A DNA stretch of 64,000 nt. It comes from Leptolinea tardivitalis. Lineage in GTDB: Bacteria; Chloroflexota; Anaerolineae; Anaerolineales; Anaerolineaceae. Below the pieces are notes generated by a model, which had not been told where the DNA came from, did no database searches, and was given only the letters and a program-made list of their open reading frames with translations. Where the stretch lies: NCBI RefSeq assembly GCF_001050275.1, contig NZ_BBYA01000015.1:1-64000 (forward strand), read 5' to 3'. The stretch's first letter is position 1; every line of letters begins with the position of its first letter. Both the position numbers and the translations under genes were made by a program. Shown here in pieces: positions 1 to 8,089 of this stretch.

Positions 1-37
1 CGCATTGCCTCAAATTAAAAGTAACTTTAGGAGAAAC

Positions 38-60
38 GTTGCCTCACAATAGATGTTACC
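38..60 (+). repeat. Left inner terminal inverted repeat of the IS
   Basis: This 23-nt arm begins GTTGCCTCA and ends GTTACC. It matches the reverse complement of 1229-1251 at 21 of 23 positions. A weaker outer copy lies at 1-29. Confidence 0.8.
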
Positions 61-93
61 TTGGGCAGAGAATAGAGAGCTGCCGAGGGAGCT

Positions 94-1233
94 ATGATGA
101 GTCAACAAAGCAAGCGAGAATTAGTAGAAACCATCCGACCCCGCTATCAAAAAGGGAACAAAACAGAAAAAGCAAGAATACTGGATGAATTAGTCGCCAT
201 CACGGGATATCATCGTAAGTATGCGATACGAGTATTGGGTAGGACGGGAAAACCAAGAGCCAAAAAGAAACCGGGGCCACGGAGAATCTATCAAGGCGAG
301 GTGGTCACGGCCCTGGAGTATATCTGGGAAATATGTGGTCAGATTTGTTCGAAGCGTCTAAAGCCATTTTTGCCAGAAATCGTAAAGGTACTTGAACGGA
401 ATAACGAAATCCACATATCGCCAGAGACAAAAAAGTTACTGCTGCAAATGAGCCGGTCCAGCATAGACCGGTGTTTGAGTTCAAGATATGACGTGCGTCC
501 TCATGGGCTAAGCACCACAAAACCAGGTACACTCCTTAAAAAATCAATTCCGGTACGTACCTATACCCCCTGGAATGAGGAAAGACCGGGGTTCATGGAA
601 ATTGACCTTGTAGCTCACTGTGGAGATACAGCCGCAGGTCAATTCGTAAATACATTGACCTGCGTGGATATTTGCACGGGGTGGACCGAGTGCCAGGCAG
701 TCTTCCCGCGTAGCCGACAGACGGTTCTGGAGGCTATTGTGGCCATGCAAGAACGCCTCCCGTTTGATCTATTGGGGCTTGATTCAGATAATGGCAGCGA
801 ATTCATCAATGAGATGTTGTTCCAATACTGCCAATTTGAAAAGATCACTTTTACACGCTCTCGCCCTTATCGCAAGAATGATCAGGCTCATGTCGAACAG
901 AAGAATTGGTCTGTGGTACGTCATCTGGTCGGTTATGACCGCTTTGATACTCTCTCTGGATATAATCTTCTGCAGAGTATTTACTCTGATCTCAGTCTCT
1001 ATTTCAATTTCTTTCAACCAGTGCTTAAGCTTATCTCCAAGGAGTATGTTGATGGTCGAATTATCAAACTCTATGACAAAGCGGCTACTCCCTACCAACG
1101 AGTTCTCGGTTCTGATCTGATCCCCTTCCAGATCAAAGCCAACCTCACCAATTTGTATGTTCAGCTAAATCCAGTTACTCTTCGTAAGTCCATAGATCAG
1201 AAGGTTCACCAATTATGTACTTTATCTCGGTAA
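94..1233 (+). CDS. Integrase-type (rve/DDE) transposase
   Basis: A 379-residue transposase of the retroviral-integrase fold. An N-terminal helix-turn-helix region spans about residues 25-50 and is followed by a basic stretch (RAKKKPGPRR). The DDE catalytic core is visible as Asp171 in MEIDLVAH, Asp232 in DSDNGSEF and Glu268 in HVEQKNW, so the enzyme looks intact. It cuts and joins the element ends, acting on the doubled repeats at 1-60 and 1229-1290. The stop codon lies inside the right inner repeat. The start is the first of two adjacent ATGs, preceded by GAGGGAG. It is the only gene of the element. The exact IS family was not determined. Confidence 0.88.
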   Translation: MMSQQSKRELVETIRPRYQKGNKTEKARILDELVAITGYHRKYAIRVLGRTGKPRAKKKPGPRRIYQGEVVTALEYIWEICGQICSKRLKPFLPEIVKVLERNNEIHISPETKKLLLQMSRSSIDRCLSSRYDVRPHGLSTTKPGTLLKKSIPVRTYTPWNEERPGFMEIDLVAHCGDTAAGQFVNTLTCVDICTGWTECQAVFPRSRQTVLEAIVAMQERLPFDLLGLDSDNGSEFINEMLFQYCQFEKITFTRSRPYRKNDQAHVEQKNWSVVRHLVGYDRFDTLSGYNLLQSIYSDLSLYFNFFQPVLKLISKEYVDGRIIKLYDKAATPYQRVLGSDLIPFQIKANLTNLYVQLNPVTLRKSIDQKVHQLCTLSR

Positions 1234-1251
1234 CATCAATTATGAGGCAAC
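1229..1251 (-). repeat. Right inner terminal inverted repeat of the IS
   Basis: This arm is the inverted partner of 38-60 and overlaps the transposase stop codon. An outer related copy follows at about 1262-1290 and ends in TGAGGCATTACG, the counterpart of the start of the window. Confidence 0.8.
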
Positions 1252-1383
1252 GATTACCCTTTGGTTACATTTTCCCGTGAGGCATTACGTCCACTTTAAT
1301 TTTTTGTTGAATTGCGAATTAGGCTTTCTCACGGTATACTCTTTCAAAATTCTTCGCTGAAAATAAAAACATAGGAGAGAGTT

Positions 1384-2307
1384 TTGAAACGAGCTGTCAG
1401 CATCAGCATAGGATCTTCAAAACGGAATAAGTCAACACAGATTGATCTTCTTGGGGAAACCGTAGTCATTGAAAGGATTGGCACTGACGGCGATATGGAA
1501 AAAGCTGCCCAGTTATACGCCAATCTTGATGGAAAAGTTGATGCATTTGGAGTGGGTGGTACTGATCTCGGTTTTTGTATTGATGGAAAGTTCTTTCCAC
1601 TTAATAGTATCCAATTCATGTTTAAATCTATTAAGAAAACACCCCTTGTTGATGGTAATGGACTAAAAATCCTGCTTGAATCACAGGTCGCAAAAATTTT
1701 ACAAAATAACCTGGATGAAACAATTAAACCGAATAAAGTCCTGCTGGCTTCAGCTGTTGACCGATGGGGTTTGGCTGAATCATTTCGTCTGGCCGGATAT
1801 ACCTGCCTGTACGGTGATGTCATGTTTGCCCTCGGACTTTCTATTCCGGTCTACTCCATTAATACTCTACGGCGGCTTATCTCAGTCTTAATTCCAGTTG
1901 TATCCAACCTTCCCTTTAATTGGATCTACCCTACAGGTGAATCACAGGACAAACGGACACACAAATGGCAAAAGTATTTTGAATGGGCCGATGTGATCGC
2001 CGGAGATTGCCATTATCTGCACCGTTATATGCCAGATTATGTCCCGGGAAAGATCATTGTTACCAACACAACAACGCAAAGTGATCGAGATTTCTTCAAA
2101 CAAACTGGCGCTTACGGATTGATGACAACAACCCCTGTTCTTGATGGCAGATCATTTGGAACCAATATGATGGAAGCCGCTTTGATTGCAGTTTCTGGTT
2201 GGAAAAAACCGATAGACTATACGCAAAATAGTGAATATCTCAACCATTTGAAAACCTTAATTGAATCGATTCACCTGGAACCTCATTTACAAATCCTGAA
2301 TCCATAA
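1384..2307 (+). CDS. Conserved protein of unknown function, first gene of a three-gene operon
   Basis: A 307-residue soluble protein that I cannot assign with confidence. It begins at a TTG codon with GGAGAG a few bases upstream; no in-frame ATG gives a better start. Alternating hydrophobic strands and Gly-rich turns (VDAFGVGGTDLGF, DVIAGDCHYLHRY) suggest an alpha/beta Rossmann-like fold. From memory, related proteins in Anaerolineae are sometimes labelled quinate 5-dehydrogenase, but no motif here supports that activity. Its TAA stop overlaps the ATG of the nucleotidyltransferase gene by one base, so the two are translationally coupled. PAP2 follows in the same way. A role in assembling a phosphorylated or nucleotide-linked metabolite is only a guess from these neighbours. 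Confidence 0.6.
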   Translation: MKRAVSISIGSSKRNKSTQIDLLGETVVIERIGTDGDMEKAAQLYANLDGKVDAFGVGGTDLGFCIDGKFFPLNSIQFMFKSIKKTPLVDGNGLKILLESQVAKILQNNLDETIKPNKVLLASAVDRWGLAESFRLAGYTCLYGDVMFALGLSIPVYSINTLRRLISVLIPVVSNLPFNWIYPTGESQDKRTHKWQKYFEWADVIAGDCHYLHRYMPDYVPGKIIVTNTTTQSDRDFFKQTGAYGLMTTTPVLDGRSFGTNMMEAALIAVSGWKKPIDYTQNSEYLNHLKTLIESIHLEPHLQILNP

Positions 2308-3116
2308 TGAATAACATTTCCTCTTCCCTTACTCCTCTGGATGCCATAGTAACAGCGGGTGGTACTCCAACACAGGGTGAACCTTTATACCAATACTGTG
2401 GTGGTAAGCCAAAAGCGTTAATGGATTTTGCCGGTAAACCAATGATTCAATGGGTGCTCGATGCACTTTCCTCCTCCAAGAATATCCATCGTGTTGTGGT
2501 TATCGGTTTACCGCCATTCACCGATATTTCATGTTCCCATCCAATGACAATTCTGGAAACTAAAGGCTCCATTTTGGCAAACCTCCAAGAAGGTGTCCGC
2601 GAACTTCAAAAACAGGGTGGAATCAGTCAGAAAGTCCTGGCTGTATCCTCTGATATTCCGGCTGTTACTGGCGAAATGATCGATTGGCTCATTGAGAAAG
2701 TCCATCAGACTGACCACGATCTTTATTACAATGTCATATCCCGTGAAATCATGGAAAAGAAATTTCCAGCATCAAAACGCACGTATATCAAATTGCAGGA
2801 TGTAGAAATTTGCGGTGGTGATATCAACGCATTTGATTATGGAATGGTATTTCAAAAACAGAAGCTCTTTGATCAGATCATCAGTGCCCGCAAGAATCCC
2901 ATTAAACAGGCATCAATTCTGGGTTTTGACACACTTTTCTTCCTATTAATAAAGAAGATGACTCTTCTTCAGGCTGAAATCAGCGTCAGTAAAAAGATAG
3001 GGTCACGGGGACATGCCATATTATGCCCCTATGCTGAAATTGGGATGGATATTGATAAACCACATCAATTTGATGAATTGCTGGCTCATTTCAAACCTGC
3101 TGGAGCTCTGGGTTAA
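2307..3116 (+). CDS. NTP-transferase family (MobA/GlmU-like) nucleotidyltransferase
   Basis: A 269-residue protein with the N-terminal signature of GT-A-type nucleotidyltransferases: DAIVTAGG (residues 13-20) followed by KPKALMDFAGKPMIQWVLDAL, where the lysine normally contacts the NTP. SSDIPAVTGEMIDWL matches the usual metal-binding Asp region. Family members transfer a nucleotide monophosphate to a sugar phosphate or cofactor; the substrate cannot be read from the sequence. The glycine-rich loop (GGTPTQGEPLYQYCGGKPK) has an insertion compared with MobA or GlmU. The gene overlaps its upstream and downstream neighbours at TAATG junctions, so the three genes form one transcript ending with a PAP2 phosphatase. 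Confidence 0.75.
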   Translation: MNNISSSLTPLDAIVTAGGTPTQGEPLYQYCGGKPKALMDFAGKPMIQWVLDALSSSKNIHRVVVIGLPPFTDISCSHPMTILETKGSILANLQEGVRELQKQGGISQKVLAVSSDIPAVTGEMIDWLIEKVHQTDHDLYYNVISREIMEKKFPASKRTYIKLQDVEICGGDINAFDYGMVFQKQKLFDQIISARKNPIKQASILGFDTLFFLLIKKMTLLQAEISVSKKIGSRGHAILCPYAEIGMDIDKPHQFDELLAHFKPAGALG

Positions 3117-3652
3117 TGAAACAGTTGCTTCAGCTTGATGCAGATCTTTCTGCCCAGTTACGTCTATCACAATCATCCCGTTTCTGGAAACTGGCGGCTT
3201 TTACAGCTCATTCCGGTGATTCATGGTTCTGGATGCTGGGATTATTCATAATCTGGCTCGTCGGAAACAAGGAATGGCATCAGAGTTCTGCCTTGATGGC
3301 CGCCGGCGTAGCCGGATTGGCTTTATTTGTCTTTGCCCTTAAATTTACGATCAGACGTCAACGCCCACCTGGTGATTGGGGAGCCATCTACCGCAATACT
3401 GATCCACACTCATTCCCATCAGGTCATGCGGCCAGAGCTGGTTTGTTGGCCGTAATGGCTATGGGTTTGGGTCCTTCATGGTTTGGGATACTTGTACTTA
3501 TCTGGTCGCCATTGGTCAGTTTGTCCAGGGTTGGAACCGGTGTTCACTATTTATCTGATATTATCGCCGGTCTGCTTCTGGGTATTGTTGCTGGCTTCGT
3601 TGTCCTGGCTCTTTCACCCTGGCTCATGCACACATTCTCCATATTTTTCTGA
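3116..3652 (+). CDS. PAP2-family membrane phosphatase
   Basis: A 178-residue integral membrane protein with the three PAP2 (type 2 phosphatidic acid phosphatase) motifs intact: KFTIRRQRP (K-x6-RP), SFPSGHAAR (PSGH) and SRVGTGVHYLSD (SR-x5-H-x3-D). Several hydrophobic segments surround them. Family enzymes dephosphorylate lipid phosphates or undecaprenyl diphosphate with the active site facing the outside. This one is short and lacks extra domains. It is the last gene of an operon with a nucleotidyltransferase and an unknown protein, which is compatible with lipid-linked intermediates, although the substrate is not evident. Its stop codon abuts the end of the convergent gene at 3653. Confidence 0.88.
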   Translation: MKQLLQLDADLSAQLRLSQSSRFWKLAAFTAHSGDSWFWMLGLFIIWLVGNKEWHQSSALMAAGVAGLALFVFALKFTIRRQRPPGDWGAIYRNTDPHSFPSGHAARAGLLAVMAMGLGPSWFGILVLIWSPLVSLSRVGTGVHYLSDIIAGLLLGIVAGFVVLALSPWLMHTFSIFF

Positions 3653-4045
3653 TCACAAATCAGATTTATCTTTCGGTGTAAATTCTTGAAATAGTGTCCA
3701 GGTGCCTTTGCGGTTCTCCAATCCTTTCGGAGCTCGATCATAATAAATGTCAAAAAATCGCCCATTTGATGTGAGAATCCTGAAGAAAAATCGGCCAACA
3801 CCCCACGATCCTTTTATGGCTGCAAAAGTGGAATGTGCATAGCTCATGTTTCGGGCCATTCGTCCCCGACGTGAATAATCAACCCATTCCATAATCTGTT
3901 CCTGAATAATGAGTGTTTCACCTCTCCAAATAAAAGAATCTGGACATCTGGGTTTTTTCTCTAATACTGGTTGAGAAATATATGCCACACAAATGGACTC
4001 ATCTATGAAGTGGGTAGAATAAGAAGAAATATCAAAATTCATCAT
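3653..4045 (-). CDS. DUF6504-like protein
   Basis: A protein of about 130 residues resembling, from memory, the DUF6504 family: CPDSFIWRGETLIIQEQIMEWVDYSRRGR, then MARNMSYAHSTFAAIKGSWGVGRFFFRI and FDIYYDRAPKGLENRKGTW. Such proteins have no established function and look like small beta-rich domains. The open frame extends to a TTG at 4057, but the adjacent ATGs at 4045/4042 lie 4-7 nt after an AGG and are better starts. The gene is convergent with the PAP2 gene (stops adjacent) and divergent from the PLP enzyme at 4072, leaving very little room for two promoters. Confidence 0.6.
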   Translation of the reverse strand: MMNFDISSYSTHFIDESICVAYISQPVLEKKPRCPDSFIWRGETLIIQEQIMEWVDYSRRGRMARNMSYAHSTFAAIKGSWGVGRFFFRILTSNGRFFDIYYDRAPKGLENRKGTWTLFQEFTPKDKSDL

Positions 4046-4071
4046 CAACCTGAGCAATCTCTGTACATACT

Positions 4072-5175
4072 ATGAATTCTACACTTCTCGAAAACATAAT
4101 CAAACCAACATTGGTCCTTGACGAGAACAAAGTCAGGGAAAACATTCACTTTATGGCAGAGAAAGCTCGACGATCAAATGTAATTTTTCGCCCCCATTTC
4201 AAAACCCATCAATCGAGGGAAATTGGCCGCTGGTTCCGTGATGAAGACGTTAGGCAAATAACTGTCTCGTCTGTAGATATGGCGGAATACTTTATAAAAG
4301 ATGGCTGGGATAACATCACAATCGCCTTTCCTCTAAATTTCCGTCAACTTCCCCAGATTAACGAACTCGCTCAAATGATTAACCTGGGTATCCTGGTAGA
4401 AAATATCGAAGCCATACATGCTTTAGGGAGTTTAGATACTCCACTAAATATCTGGATAAAGATTGATACTGGTCTTCATCGGACAGATATTGAATGGAAC
4501 TCACCCCGAAAATTGAAAGAAATCTTAGATACATCTGAAAAATATCCGAAGTTAAATATTAATGGATTGGTAACCCATGCCGGCCATACATATTCAGCAA
4601 AAACGGCAGAAGAAGCTGTTCAAATTCACAACCAATCCATCAAATATATGAACGATTTACGGCAATTTATAAATAAGCCGCATTTACTGATCTCTGTCGG
4701 TGATACTCCCGGGTGTAGTCAAATTCCTGAATTCTCAGCGATCGATGAAATCCGTCCTGGGAATTTTATCTTCTTTGACGCCGAACAATTGGAGATTGGA
4801 TCATGCAAACCCGAACAAATATCTGTCGCACTTTTCTGCCCCATCGTTGCGTCTCATCCAGAAAGAAATGAAGTCGTAATTTATGGAGGTGCCGTTCATT
4901 TGAGCAAAGAGATGTATATCCATTCAGACCAACCGTGTTACGGATTGGTCGCTTCATTGGATTCCAATAAAGGCTGGGGTGAATTGTTGCAAGGCTGCAC
5001 AGTCACGCGTTTATCTCAAGAACACGGTGTTTTATCAATACCAAAAACCATGATGGATTTGTTTCATCCTGGTGATTTAATTCCAATAATTCCGGTTCAT
5101 TCCTGCCTTACCGCACATCTGATGCGCCGATATCTCTGTCTTGACGGGCATATGATTGATATGATGCCGATCTAG
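4072..5175 (+). CDS. D-threonine aldolase / D-serine dehydratase-like PLP enzyme
   Basis: A 367-residue fold-type III PLP enzyme. The N-terminal alanine-racemase-like barrel carries the PLP lysine in RPHFKTHQS (about residue 43), followed by QITVSSVDMAEYFIKDG. The C-terminal domain has the metal-binding His/Cys pair of this family (IIPVHSCLTAHLMRRY). The family acts on D-3-hydroxy amino acids, cleaving D-threonine to glycine and acetaldehyde or dehydrating D-serine; the sequence does not decide which. No clear ribosome binding site precedes the ATG. The stop codon overlaps the end of the convergent site-2 protease gene by four bases. Confidence 0.82.
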   Translation: MNSTLLENIIKPTLVLDENKVRENIHFMAEKARRSNVIFRPHFKTHQSREIGRWFRDEDVRQITVSSVDMAEYFIKDGWDNITIAFPLNFRQLPQINELAQMINLGILVENIEAIHALGSLDTPLNIWIKIDTGLHRTDIEWNSPRKLKEILDTSEKYPKLNINGLVTHAGHTYSAKTAEEAVQIHNQSIKYMNDLRQFINKPHLLISVGDTPGCSQIPEFSAIDEIRPGNFIFFDAEQLEIGSCKPEQISVALFCPIVASHPERNEVVIYGGAVHLSKEMYIHSDQPCYGLVASLDSNKGWGELLQGCTVTRLSQEHGVLSIPKTMMDLFHPGDLIPIIPVHSCLTAHLMRRYLCLDGHMIDMMPI

Positions 5176-6371
5176 CCAATCAGAGTTAATGGAACCGGGG
5201 TAAAAACCAGTAAAAACACAATTATCCCTATTACTGCCAGGATTTTTCTTTTATTATCCAATTCCGTGATCTGATCCATAGGTTCTGCGTAAATTCGGCC
5301 AATAAAAAAGATGATCGCAGCCCATAACCACCATCCGCTCCAGACAAAACCAAGTGCAATAAGAATTACCAGGATAATTGGGAATAATTTCTGGGCTTTT
5401 TCTTTGCCTAGAAGAACATAAACTGCATGTCCGCCGTCAAGTTGACCGGCCGGGATTAAGTTTAACGCTGTTACCAGCATACCTGCCCAACCCGCCCAGG
5501 CTACAGGATGTAGCATTACGTCTATCCCACCAGCTGGATATGGCTGCCCGGTAAAGAAATACATAAACCAATAAAGAACAGGATTCATTGTCCCATAACT
5601 GGCCGGAGCCGGCAAAAGTTTGCCAAAAGCCAGGAATTTCATAAATAAATATAGCAAGCTGTTTCCTTCCATCGAGAGCATCTGCCCGGATGGAATATCC
5701 GGTTGAAGGATATCGATTTTTGAAAGTTTCAATCCAATAAATAGAACCGGAATGGCAATAACTAGACCAGCTAAAGGACCGGCCAATCCAATATCCAATA
5801 ATTGTCGTCGATTGCGTGGAGACTCTTTCATATTAATAAAAGCCCCAAGTGTTCCAAAAGGACTCAATGGAAATGGAATGAAATACGGCAGAGTGACATG
5901 TATTCCATAATGCCTGCCCATAAGGTAATGCCCAAATTCATGAGCACCTAAAATAGCCAGCATACTGACAGCAAATGGCCAACCATTTTGGATGACAGAA
6001 TAGATTGATCCTGTAACTCCACCTGTAAAAGGATTATTCGTTCCGTACATGGCTCCTGTAATAAGTACACTAATAAAAGTGAGCAGGAATAACAGGAGAT
6101 TGATCCATGGATTTGATTTCTTGGGAGAAATCACGCCATTAATCAAAAGAATGACATGCCGCCCATCTTCTTTTCGAAAAAGCGGTGTTATATTGAATGA
6201 TCTCAATTCCTCAGAGAGTCGATCATAAGCCGAGACAGAATCCTCTGAACGAAGCCTGCCGCGATATCGGACAATGTATCCGTCTTTCTCATCGCCCAAT
6301 GTGACATCATCAATAATAAAAATTTGTTCAATAAATCGTCTTAATACCTCATCTGAGGCAAGATTTTCCAT
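5172..6371 (-). CDS. Site-2 protease family (M50) membrane metalloprotease
   Basis: A 399-residue polytopic membrane protein. Residues 1-105 form a cytoplasmic N-terminal domain. The zinc-binding HEFGH motif sits in a transmembrane helix (about residue 145, ILGAHEFGHYLMG). The second M50 motif, NLIPAGQLDGGH, supplies the third zinc ligand (about residue 315). The arrangement matches the EGY1/archaeal S2P-like subgroup that lacks a PDZ domain. These enzymes cut substrates within the membrane, often to release transcription factors. The substrate is unknown. The gene starts at ATG 6371, with a tRNA-Sec gene immediately upstream on the same strand, so read-through from the tRNA promoter is possible. 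Confidence 0.9.
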   Translation of the reverse strand: MENLASDEVLRRFIEQIFIIDDVTLGDEKDGYIVRYRGRLRSEDSVSAYDRLSEELRSFNITPLFRKEDGRHVILLINGVISPKKSNPWINLLLFLLTFISVLITGAMYGTNNPFTGGVTGSIYSVIQNGWPFAVSMLAILGAHEFGHYLMGRHYGIHVTLPYFIPFPLSPFGTLGAFINMKESPRNRRQLLDIGLAGPLAGLVIAIPVLFIGLKLSKIDILQPDIPSGQMLSMEGNSLLYLFMKFLAFGKLLPAPASYGTMNPVLYWFMYFFTGQPYPAGGIDVMLHPVAWAGWAGMLVTALNLIPAGQLDGGHAVYVLLGKEKAQKLFPIILVILIALGFVWSGWWLWAAIIFFIGRIYAEPMDQITELDNKRKILAVIGIIVFLLVFTPVPLTLIG

Positions 6372-6402
6372 GTGTGCACCCTGACTATGAATTTAAATAA
6401 GG

Positions 6403-6496
6403 CGGGAATGGATGGGAGTCGAACCCACTGCGGCCTGCATAACAGCCCGCCACAAGTTTTGAAGACAGGGAAGCCCACCGGGACTCAACCATTCCC
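6403..6496 (-). tRNA. selC: tRNA-Sec (anticodon UCA)
   Basis: On the minus strand this 94-nt gene forms an 8-bp acceptor stem (GGGAATGG with CCATTCCC), a T arm with GUGGG/CCCAU around UUCGACU, and a long variable arm (GCGGGCUG/CAGGCCGC, one mismatch). The anticodon loop CUUCAAA gives UCA. An 8-bp acceptor stem, G73 and a long extra arm are hallmarks of selenocysteine tRNA. CCA is not encoded (GCCT follows). The anticodon and D stems contain mismatches, so folding is imperfect on paper. It implies a selenocysteine pathway in this organism; selA, selB and selD are not in the window. Confidence 0.82.
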
Positions 6497-6701
6497 GCCA
6501 CAAGGATACTTCAGAGTAATTTCACATACAAGGGAAATTGTATGGTTTTGATTACAACTATTCTATAAAATCGTCGTATAGTGTGTATGAAAACAAAATT
6601 GATAGGTTTTCACCTCTTGTATTTTTGAAGGTTGCTACTATACTACAGGGCTGTTGTGTATTATTACCGGTAAAACCGGAGAAACAGGAAGAATTCACAT
6701 T
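6497..6701. other. Divergent intergenic region, tRNA-Sec to ATP-grasp gene
   Basis: About 205 AT-rich bases between divergent transcripts. A long open frame here (from 6538) is not convincing. The ribosome binding site AGGAAG at about 6687 belongs to the gene starting at 6702. Promoter elements were not resolved. Confidence 0.5.
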
Positions 6702-7904
6702 ATGGACGAGACAAAAGAAATCGAAAGCACTGAGGAAAACGATAAGCCTCCCAGTACTTCTCCGCGCCCCATTCGGGCGTGGAGAGTGGCAGTAATTGCC
6801 AATGTCAAGGGGGAAACAGTCTTACCAATTGATGGCCCCGCAGATGCAGGGGCTGAATTTGACAAGAAAGAAACAATTCAGGAAATTCAGTCAGCTATTG
6901 AGTCTGATGGTCATACTACAGTTTTTATACCAGCAGATGCAAACCTGCCTTATACGCTGGCACATGTAAGGCCAGATATTTGTTTTAATATCTCCGAAGG
7001 TATATATGGTGACGCTCGGGAAGCACAGATTCCGGCTCTTTTGGAATTATTACGCATCCCATATACAGCTTCTCGTGTATTAACCAATGCTGTATCTTTG
7101 GATAAGACCATGACAAAACGCATCTGGCGCGATAAAGGTCTTCCAACGGCGGCTTTTCAAGAGTTCGTCACAGGCAATGAGCCTCTCGCAGATGATCTTT
7201 CATTCCCCATGTTCGTTAAACCGGCCAGTGAAGGAACTGGTATGGGAATGGACGGCGGCTCTATAGTTTATGATAAAGAATCACTTTATCGGCGCATAAA
7301 ATGGGTCATAGAAAACTACCACCAGGCAGCTCTGGTGGAAGAGTATTTACCGGGTCGCGAGTTCACTGTGGCGGTTATGGGACGTAGTGATGCAGCCAGA
7401 TTCAGCCCCCGGCCTGACATCTATGGCCCGGATGGTTTTCACCGCTTTCCATTATTAGAAGTTGACAGCTCAGCCTCAGTTACACCAGGCATTTATGGTC
7501 ACATAGCCAAGACGCTACATACCGGAGAAGCAGGTGTACCTCAATTTATCTGTCCTGCCTCAGTTGAAGAACCACTGGCATCTACATTGCAGGATCTGGC
7601 CATAAAAGCACATAATGCCATCAATGCTTTGGATGTTTCCCGCGTCGACATCCGCCTGGATAAAAATGGTGTTCCCCGGCTAATGGAAATTAACACACTT
7701 CCCGGTTTAACCCGTGGATTTAGTGATCTTTGTGTAATTGCTGAAGCCGAAAATTGGAATTATCGCGATATAATACTGGAAATCCTCTACCTGGGAGCTT
7801 CCCGTTTTGGGATGGTCACCCCCAGCGACAAAACTGCAAGGGGCATTCCAGTGCAAATTCCAGAATTTGTTCCCGTTTTTCAGAATCAACGACATTCACG
7901 ATAA
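6702..7904 (+). CDS. ATP-grasp ligase of the D-alanine--D-alanine ligase family
   Basis: About 400 residues. The N-terminal pre-ATP-grasp domain contains FNISEGIYGDAREAQIPALLELLRIPYTAS, the Ddl-type substrate region. The ATP-grasp domain shows FVKPASEGTGMGMDGGS, the EEYLPGREFTVAV strand, and the Mg2+-binding RLMEINTLPGLTRG. Such enzymes join two small molecules through an acyl phosphate. Length and the first 60 residues differ from standard Ddl (about 310-370 residues), so a related dipeptide ligase is possible. I chose ATG 6702, preceded by AGGAAG, over an upstream ATG at 6654. A double hairpin follows the gene. Confidence 0.8.
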   Translation: MDETKEIESTEENDKPPSTSPRPIRAWRVAVIANVKGETVLPIDGPADAGAEFDKKETIQEIQSAIESDGHTTVFIPADANLPYTLAHVRPDICFNISEGIYGDAREAQIPALLELLRIPYTASRVLTNAVSLDKTMTKRIWRDKGLPTAAFQEFVTGNEPLADDLSFPMFVKPASEGTGMGMDGGSIVYDKESLYRRIKWVIENYHQAALVEEYLPGREFTVAVMGRSDAARFSPRPDIYGPDGFHRFPLLEVDSSASVTPGIYGHIAKTLHTGEAGVPQFICPASVEEPLASTLQDLAIKAHNAINALDVSRVDIRLDKNGVPRLMEINTLPGLTRGFSDLCVIAEAENWNYRDIILEILYLGASRFGMVTPSDKTARGIPVQIPEFVPVFQNQRHSR

Positions 7905-7912
7905 ATAGTGGT

Positions 7913-7987
7913 CCACTCCTTATGAAAGCATAAGGAGTGGATCTACTTCGAAAATCCCGGGACCCTTAATGATGGGCCGGGTTTTTT
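7913..7987 (+). terminator. Two consecutive hairpins ending in a T run
   Basis: The first hairpin has a perfect 12-bp stem (CCACTCCTTATG, 7913-7924, with 7929-7940) and a 4-nt loop. The second (CCCGG...CCGGG, from about 7956) is followed by TTTTTT at 7982-7987, a classical rho-independent terminator for the ATP-grasp gene. Confidence 0.8.
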
Positions 7988-8089
7988 GCTTATCCCATTT
8001 TTCCAGGTGGTCAGACCTTCGAGGAGTTGCTTATTGAAAAATCAAAATTGGTACACGTTCCACATAAAACACACAACCAAGGAGAGAAG

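Larger units (their letters stand above)
1..1290 (+). mobile_element. Insertion sequence with doubled terminal repeats
   Basis: The element consists of one transposase gene (94-1233) flanked on each side by two copies of a related motif, TTGCCTCA followed about 8-10 bases later by GTAAC or GTTACC. On the left these lie at about 5-25 and 39-60; on the right, inverted, at 1229-1251 and about 1263-1287. The inner pair matches at 21 of 23 positions. Two transposase-binding motifs per end is an inference from this arrangement. The left boundary may lie just outside the window, so no target duplication could be checked. Confidence 0.75.

Noticed and set aside
737-1120. Open frame overlapping the transposase
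   Set aside because: A shadow of the DDE transposase in another frame.
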